This document shows, piece after piece, positions 7,531-10,185 of a stretch of DNA of 10,185 nt (position 1 is the stretch's first letter; the number at the start of each line of letters is the position of its first letter). The notes beneath the pieces are model-generated. The model was not told the DNA's origin. It saw only the letters and a list, made by a program, of their open reading frames with translations, and did not search any database. Both the position numbers and the translations under genes were made by a program. Source of the stretch: Alphaproteobacteria bacterium (GTDB lineage Bacteria; Pseudomonadota; Alphaproteobacteria; Sphingomonadales; Sphingomonadaceae). Where the stretch lies: positions 1,402 through 11,586 of the forward strand of contig VBAE01000045.1 of the NCBI GenBank assembly GCA_005882415.1, read 5' to 3'.

Positions 7531-7971
7531 ATGAAAGCAGAGCAACGCCGTCCCGCCGAGGCTGAGGCGATCATTCACCGGCACTGGCGGGAGGAGTTGC
7601 CATATCGCGCCCTCGTCCACGTGAAGGACAGCGCCCACGGCACCCCTTTATACATGGTCGCCGGCAGTTCCGAACCTGCCAGGAAAGCATCGAAAGCATT
7701 GAAGCTGGCCTTGGAGCTTCATGGCGGCCGTTGCTTCTACTGCCAGGCGAAGGGAGAAACGGTCTCTGCGCACTTCACCCTCGACCATGTCGAACCCAAA
7801 AGGCGCGGAGGCAGGGACTTGCTCCGCAATCTCGTCATAGCCTGTACGCACTGCAACCGCAGCAAGGCGGCGCTGCCAGTGGAAGTCTTCCAGCCGAACG
7901 CGGGACGTGAATGGCTTCTGGCCATACAGGCGCTGATCAAGGCGCGGCTGGAGCTGATCTCCGAGGATTAA
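7531..7971 (+). CDS. HNH endonuclease family protein
   Basis: This 146-residue protein carries a compact HNH nuclease fold in its second half. Visible are a structural zinc pair Cys68-x2-Cys71 (RCFYCQ), the catalytic LDHVEP with Asp85 and His86, Asn100 in LLRNLVIAC, and the second zinc pair Cys105-x2-Cys108, followed by NRSK. This is the CxxC...DH...N...CxxC order of McrA-like stand-alone HNH proteins, which cut or nick DNA. The N-terminal 65 residues match nothing I recognise. The ATG at 7531 has no clear ribosome binding site. Codon use is less GC-biased than in the neighbours (for example a TTA leucine codon at residue 40 and many GCA/AAA codons), suggesting later arrival. No methylase, restriction or phage gene adjoins it, so its biological role, whether defence, repair or a relic of mobile DNA, is open. 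Confidence 0.85.
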   Translation: MKAEQRRPAEAEAIIHRHWREELPYRALVHVKDSAHGTPLYMVAGSSEPARKASKALKLALELHGGRCFYCQAKGETVSAHFTLDHVEPKRRGGRDLLRNLVIACTHCNRSKAALPVEVFQPNAGREWLLAIQALIKARLELISED

Positions 7972-7988
7972 GAAGCCGTCCCTTCTTA
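7969..7988. terminator. Short dyad holding both convergent stop codons
   Basis: TAAGAAG (7969-7975) and CTTCTTA (7982-7988) form a perfect 7-bp inverted repeat around a six-base loop. The first three bases are the TAA of the HNH gene, and the last three are, on the other strand, the TAA of the CobT-like gene. The stem is short and AT-rich and no U-tract follows, so as an intrinsic terminator it would be weak. Confidence 0.35.
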
Positions 7989-8954
7989 GGGGGTCCGACC
8001 TCCCTCGATCATCTGCACGAGAAGCGTTGCAGTCGCTTCGGGGATGGCGGTGGGTTCGGCTGCGACTGCGGAGAAGCGGAAGGCCTCGTTCGGCGGCCAC
8101 TCCAGTCCGACCGCGCCCAAGCTTATCCGGCTTGCATCCTGCACCTGCCGCACCGTGGCGGTCAGATGGCGGGCCAGAAATCCCATACCGTTGTACGACA
8201 GCGTGACATAGTCGACGGGGGCGCCGTCCGACACGACGATGAGGAATTTGCGCGGTTCGGCGGACTCGTCCAGCCTGTCCGACGCCCAGGCGATCGCCTC
8301 GCCGTCCACATTCTCGCGCAGCAGGTCGGGGTGGAGCATCGCCCGAAAGGCCGCATCCGACAGCCGCTCCTCATCCGCCGCCTTGAAGACGACATGGAGG
8401 AGCGAGCAGAGCCTGCCCGGACGCGCGGGGCGATTTGACGAGAGCCACTTTCGACGGGCGAACCCGCCGTGCCAGCCGCCGGTGGAGAAGCCGAGCACCT
8501 CGCTGCGCGCGCCGGCGTCGGCGAGAACGTCGCTCAGCCACCGCGCGGTCGCGGCGGCGGCGGCGATGCGTTCGCCCTTCATCGAACCGGAAAGGTCTAT
8601 GAGCAGGGTCACAACGATCTCGCCGCCCGGATTGCCGGCGAGGTAGCGGAGCACGTCCTCCCGAAGCTCCGCCATCCGCGCTTCCGAGGCGGTACGAAAC
8701 TTCTCCGCGCGGGCCCGCGCCGCGATCCAGCCGCTGTCGCCCCACTCCAGCCAGCCCTTCGAGAGGTCGGGGCTGGCGGAGGCGAGCGCGGCCGGAATGT
8801 CGGCCGCACTCAGGACCAGGTCGAACTCGGGCGCGTAGATGGTGTAGGGCTGGGTCGGATCGTCGGGAACCTGGACGTCGCGAGCGGTGCCTCCGCCGCG
8901 GCGCCGAAGCCATGACAGGAAAAACGACCCCAGGAACAGCAACGACGTTATCAA
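7986..8954 (-). CDS. Membrane-anchored CobT-like VWA-domain protein
   Basis: From the TTG at 8954 this is a 322-residue protein with an N-terminal hydrophobic segment (ITSLLFLGSFFLSW, then RRR), a region of about 90 residues without recognised domain, and a C-terminal von Willebrand A domain closely resembling the end of cobaltochelatase subunit CobT. The metal-ion-dependent adhesion site reads DLSGS (Asp120, Ser122, Ser124) with SDGAP (Asp243). Further CobT-like blocks are EVLGFSTGGWHGG, RKWL, PGRL and LLRENVDGEAI. The long N-terminal half of true CobT is absent, no CobS or CobN gene is near, and the last block (AVGLEW) departs from CobT, so a cobalt-chelatase role is unlikely. The start is doubtful: the frame stays open upstream, and a CTG at 9005-9003 overlapping the grpE stop would complete a full-length membrane helix (LREFTGAALGWALITSLLF). 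The gene is the last of a probable hrcA-grpE operon. Its function is unknown; pairing with a MoxR-type ATPase elsewhere is possible. Confidence 0.82.
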   Translation of the reverse strand: MITSLLFLGSFFLSWLRRRGGGTARDVQVPDDPTQPYTIYAPEFDLVLSAADIPAALASASPDLSKGWLEWGDSGWIAARARAEKFRTASEARMAELREDVLRYLAGNPGGEIVVTLLIDLSGSMKGERIAAAAATARWLSDVLADAGARSEVLGFSTGGWHGGFARRKWLSSNRPARPGRLCSLLHVVFKAADEERLSDAAFRAMLHPDLLRENVDGEAIAWASDRLDESAEPRKFLIVVSDGAPVDYVTLSYNGMGFLARHLTATVRQVQDASRISLGAVGLEWPPNEAFRFSAVAAEPTAIPEATATLLVQMIEGGRTP

Positions 8955-9001
8955 CGCCCAGCCGAGGGCGGCGCCGGTGAATTCGCGAAGGTCGTTCCCG
9001 T

Positions 9002-9538
9002 TCAGCCCTTCTTCGCCACCCCGACCAGCGACGGCCTCAGCAGCCTGTCCCTGATCATATAGCCCGCCTGCATTTCCTGGACGATCGTGCCGGGCTCGGC
9101 GTCGTCGGAGGCGATCTCGATCATCGCCTGGTGGCGGTTGGGGTCGAGGGGCTGGCCGACGGCGTCGATCCGGGTGATGCCGTTGCGGGCGAAGACGCTG
9201 TCGAGCTCGCGGCCGGTCGCCTCGATTCCGACGATCAGCGCCTTCAGCCGCTCGTCGTGCCGGGCCTCGTCGCCGACCGCGGCCAGCGCCCGGTCGAGAT
9301 TGTCCTTCACGCTCAGCATGTCGCGGGCGAAGCCGGTCGCGGCATAAGCGGTCGCGTCCTGCTTCTCCTTTTCGAGCCGGCGGCGGACGTTCTGGGTCTC
9401 CGCCTGGGCATAGAGGGCGTGCTGGCGCACCTGCTCCAGCTCCTTCACCAGGTCCGAAAGGTCCTGGTCGGGGGTCGAATCCCCGCCCTGCGCCTCTGCG
9501 CCAATGGTGTCTTCCTGCAGATCCTGATCTTCGTTCAT
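9002..9538 (-). CDS. grpE: GrpE, nucleotide exchange factor for DnaK
   Basis: This 178-residue protein is the cytoplasmic co-chaperone that dimerises and opens the nucleotide cleft of DnaK (Hsp70) to release ADP. The acidic, probably disordered N-terminus (1-25) is followed by the long helical region (about 27-90), containing AETQNVRRRLEKEK and MLSVKDNLDRAL, which match the conserved dimer helix. The C-terminal beta domain carries DPNRHQAMIE (132-141) and the signature AGYMIRDRLLRPSLVGVAK (158-176). Length is normal for alphaproteobacteria. The ATG at 9538 overlaps the hrcA stop as ATGA, so translation is probably coupled. Regulation would come through HrcA and/or a heat-shock sigma factor acting upstream of hrcA, outside this window. 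A CobT-like VWA gene follows without a gap. Confidence 0.97.
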   Translation of the reverse strand: MNEDQDLQEDTIGAEAQGGDSTPDQDLSDLVKELEQVRQHALYAQAETQNVRRRLEKEKQDATAYAATGFARDMLSVKDNLDRALAAVGDEARHDERLKALIVGIEATGRELDSVFARNGITRIDAVGQPLDPNRHQAMIEIASDDAEPGTIVQEMQAGYMIRDRLLRPSLVGVAKKG

Positions 9539-10185
9539 GCCATCAATCTCGATAGTGCCTGTGCTGTGAAATCAACCATGGGAACGACCCGCGCGTAGTT
9601 CAACCGCGTGGGGCCGATCACGCCGACGACGCCGACCACCTTGCCGTCGCTGCCGCGATAGGGCGCGGCGATAACGGAAGAGCCGGAAAGCGCAAACAGC
9701 TTGTTCTCCGAGCCGATGAAGATCTTCATCCCCTGCCCCGCCCGGGCGCTGTCGAGCAGCCGGGCGATCTCCTCCTTGCCCTCAAGCTCGTCGAGGAGCT
9801 GGCGGACCCGCTCCAGGTCCGCCGCCGCCGACTGGTCGATGAGGTTGGCCTGGCCGCGGACGATCAGCACCGGGCGCTGGGTGCCGTCCTCCGACCAGAG
9901 GGCAAGGCCCCGGTCGATCAGCTCCTGGGCGACGCTGTCCAGCATCGCCCGGCCGTCCCCGATCTCCTTCGACAGCCGCGCCCGCGCTTCCTGCAAGGTG
10001 AGGCCGGAGAGGCGCGAGCTGACATAATTGCCGACCTCGCTCAGCGCCGACGCGGTGATCCCGGCCGGAATGTCGATCACCCGGTTTTCGACCGTCCCGT
10101 CGCTCCCGACCATCACCACCAAGGCCTGCCCCGGCCCCAGCGGCACGAAGCCGAGCTGGCGGAGCACCGGCTCGCGCTTCGGGAC
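9535..10185 (-). CDS. hrcA: HrcA, heat-shock repressor, C-terminal part
   Basis: This is the last 216 or so residues of HrcA, the repressor that binds CIRCE inverted repeats in front of chaperone operons and is kept folded by GroEL. The frame is open to the right edge (it reads VPKREPVLRQLGFVPL), so the N-terminal winged-helix DNA-binding domain lies outside the window; a GTG at 10167 is internal. Recognisable family blocks are the LRQLGFVPL segment, DGTVENRVID, the NYVSSRLSGLTLQEAR block, the FIGSENKL stretch and the C-terminal KVVGVVGVIGPTRLNYARVVPMVDF, which is the most conserved part of the family. The gene ends in TGA overlapping the grpE ATG. No CIRCE element is visible here, as expected for the 3' side. 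Confidence 0.95.
   Translation of the reverse strand, partial: VPKREPVLRQLGFVPLGPGQALVVMVGSDGTVENRVIDIPAGITASALSEVGNYVSSRLSGLTLQEARARLSKEIGDGRAMLDSVAQELIDRGLALWSEDGTQRPVLIVRGQANLIDQSAAADLERVRQLLDELEGKEEIARLLDSARAGQGMKIFIGSENKLFALSGSSVIAAPYRGSDGKVVGVVGVIGPTRLNYARVVPMVDFTAQALSRLMA

Noticed and set aside
7531..7971. A restriction or anti-phage defence island around the HNH gene
   Set aside because: No methyltransferase, helicase, toxin or phage gene adjoins it; a single HNH protein is not enough to call a system.
7986..8954. Calling the VWA protein a cobaltochelatase CobT
   Set aside because: The CobT N-terminal half is missing, a membrane helix is present, and no CobN or CobS gene is nearby.

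Overview
The window looks like chromosomal DNA from a high-GC alphaproteobacterium, most likely of the Sphingomonadales. The grounds are the strong G/C bias at third codon positions, an overlapping hrcA-grpE pair, a TonB-dependent receptor of the type abundant in sphingomonads and Caulobacter, and the Tat-exported and secreted enzymes beside it. The taxonomic call is inference, because no rRNA is present.

Left edge to 2.8 kb: the 3' part of a periplasmic copper-chaperone (PCuAC-type) gene on the plus strand. It converges across a 103-bp gap, filled by a large imperfect inverted repeat, on a complete TonB-dependent outer-membrane receptor gene on the minus strand. Positions 2820-2998 are a 179-bp divergent regulatory region with several dyads and a candidate receptor promoter.

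3.0 to 8.0 kb, plus strand: a Tat-exported FAD-dependent oxidoreductase of the sarcosine-oxidase/DAO family with a conserved covalent-flavin cysteine, but apparently lacking about 28 internal residues; a two-lobed periplasmic M16 zinc peptidase; a small bacterial PH-domain membrane protein whose frame is broken by a single-base indel near codon 9; and a small HNH endonuclease with untypical codon use. The receptor, oxidoreductase and peptidase could form one functional unit: import across the outer membrane, then periplasmic oxidation and proteolysis of an amine- or peptide-containing substrate. That unit is inferred from layout and export signals. The substrate is unknown.

8.0 to 10.2 kb, minus strand (reading leftward from the right edge): the C-terminal part of hrcA, then grpE (4-base ATGA overlap), then a membrane-anchored CobT-like von Willebrand A protein that may start in a 4-base CTGA overlap with grpE. 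This is a conserved heat-shock locus with an unusual VWA protein attached. It converges on the HNH gene across a tiny dyad that contains both stop codons.

Most of the window is ordinary chromosomal content. The points most worth a second look are the two lesions in the plus-strand cluster (frameshift and in-frame deletion), the receptor/oxidoreductase/peptidase grouping, and the CobT-like protein coupled to hrcA-grpE. I see no CRISPR array, tRNA, rRNA, insertion sequence or phage gene.
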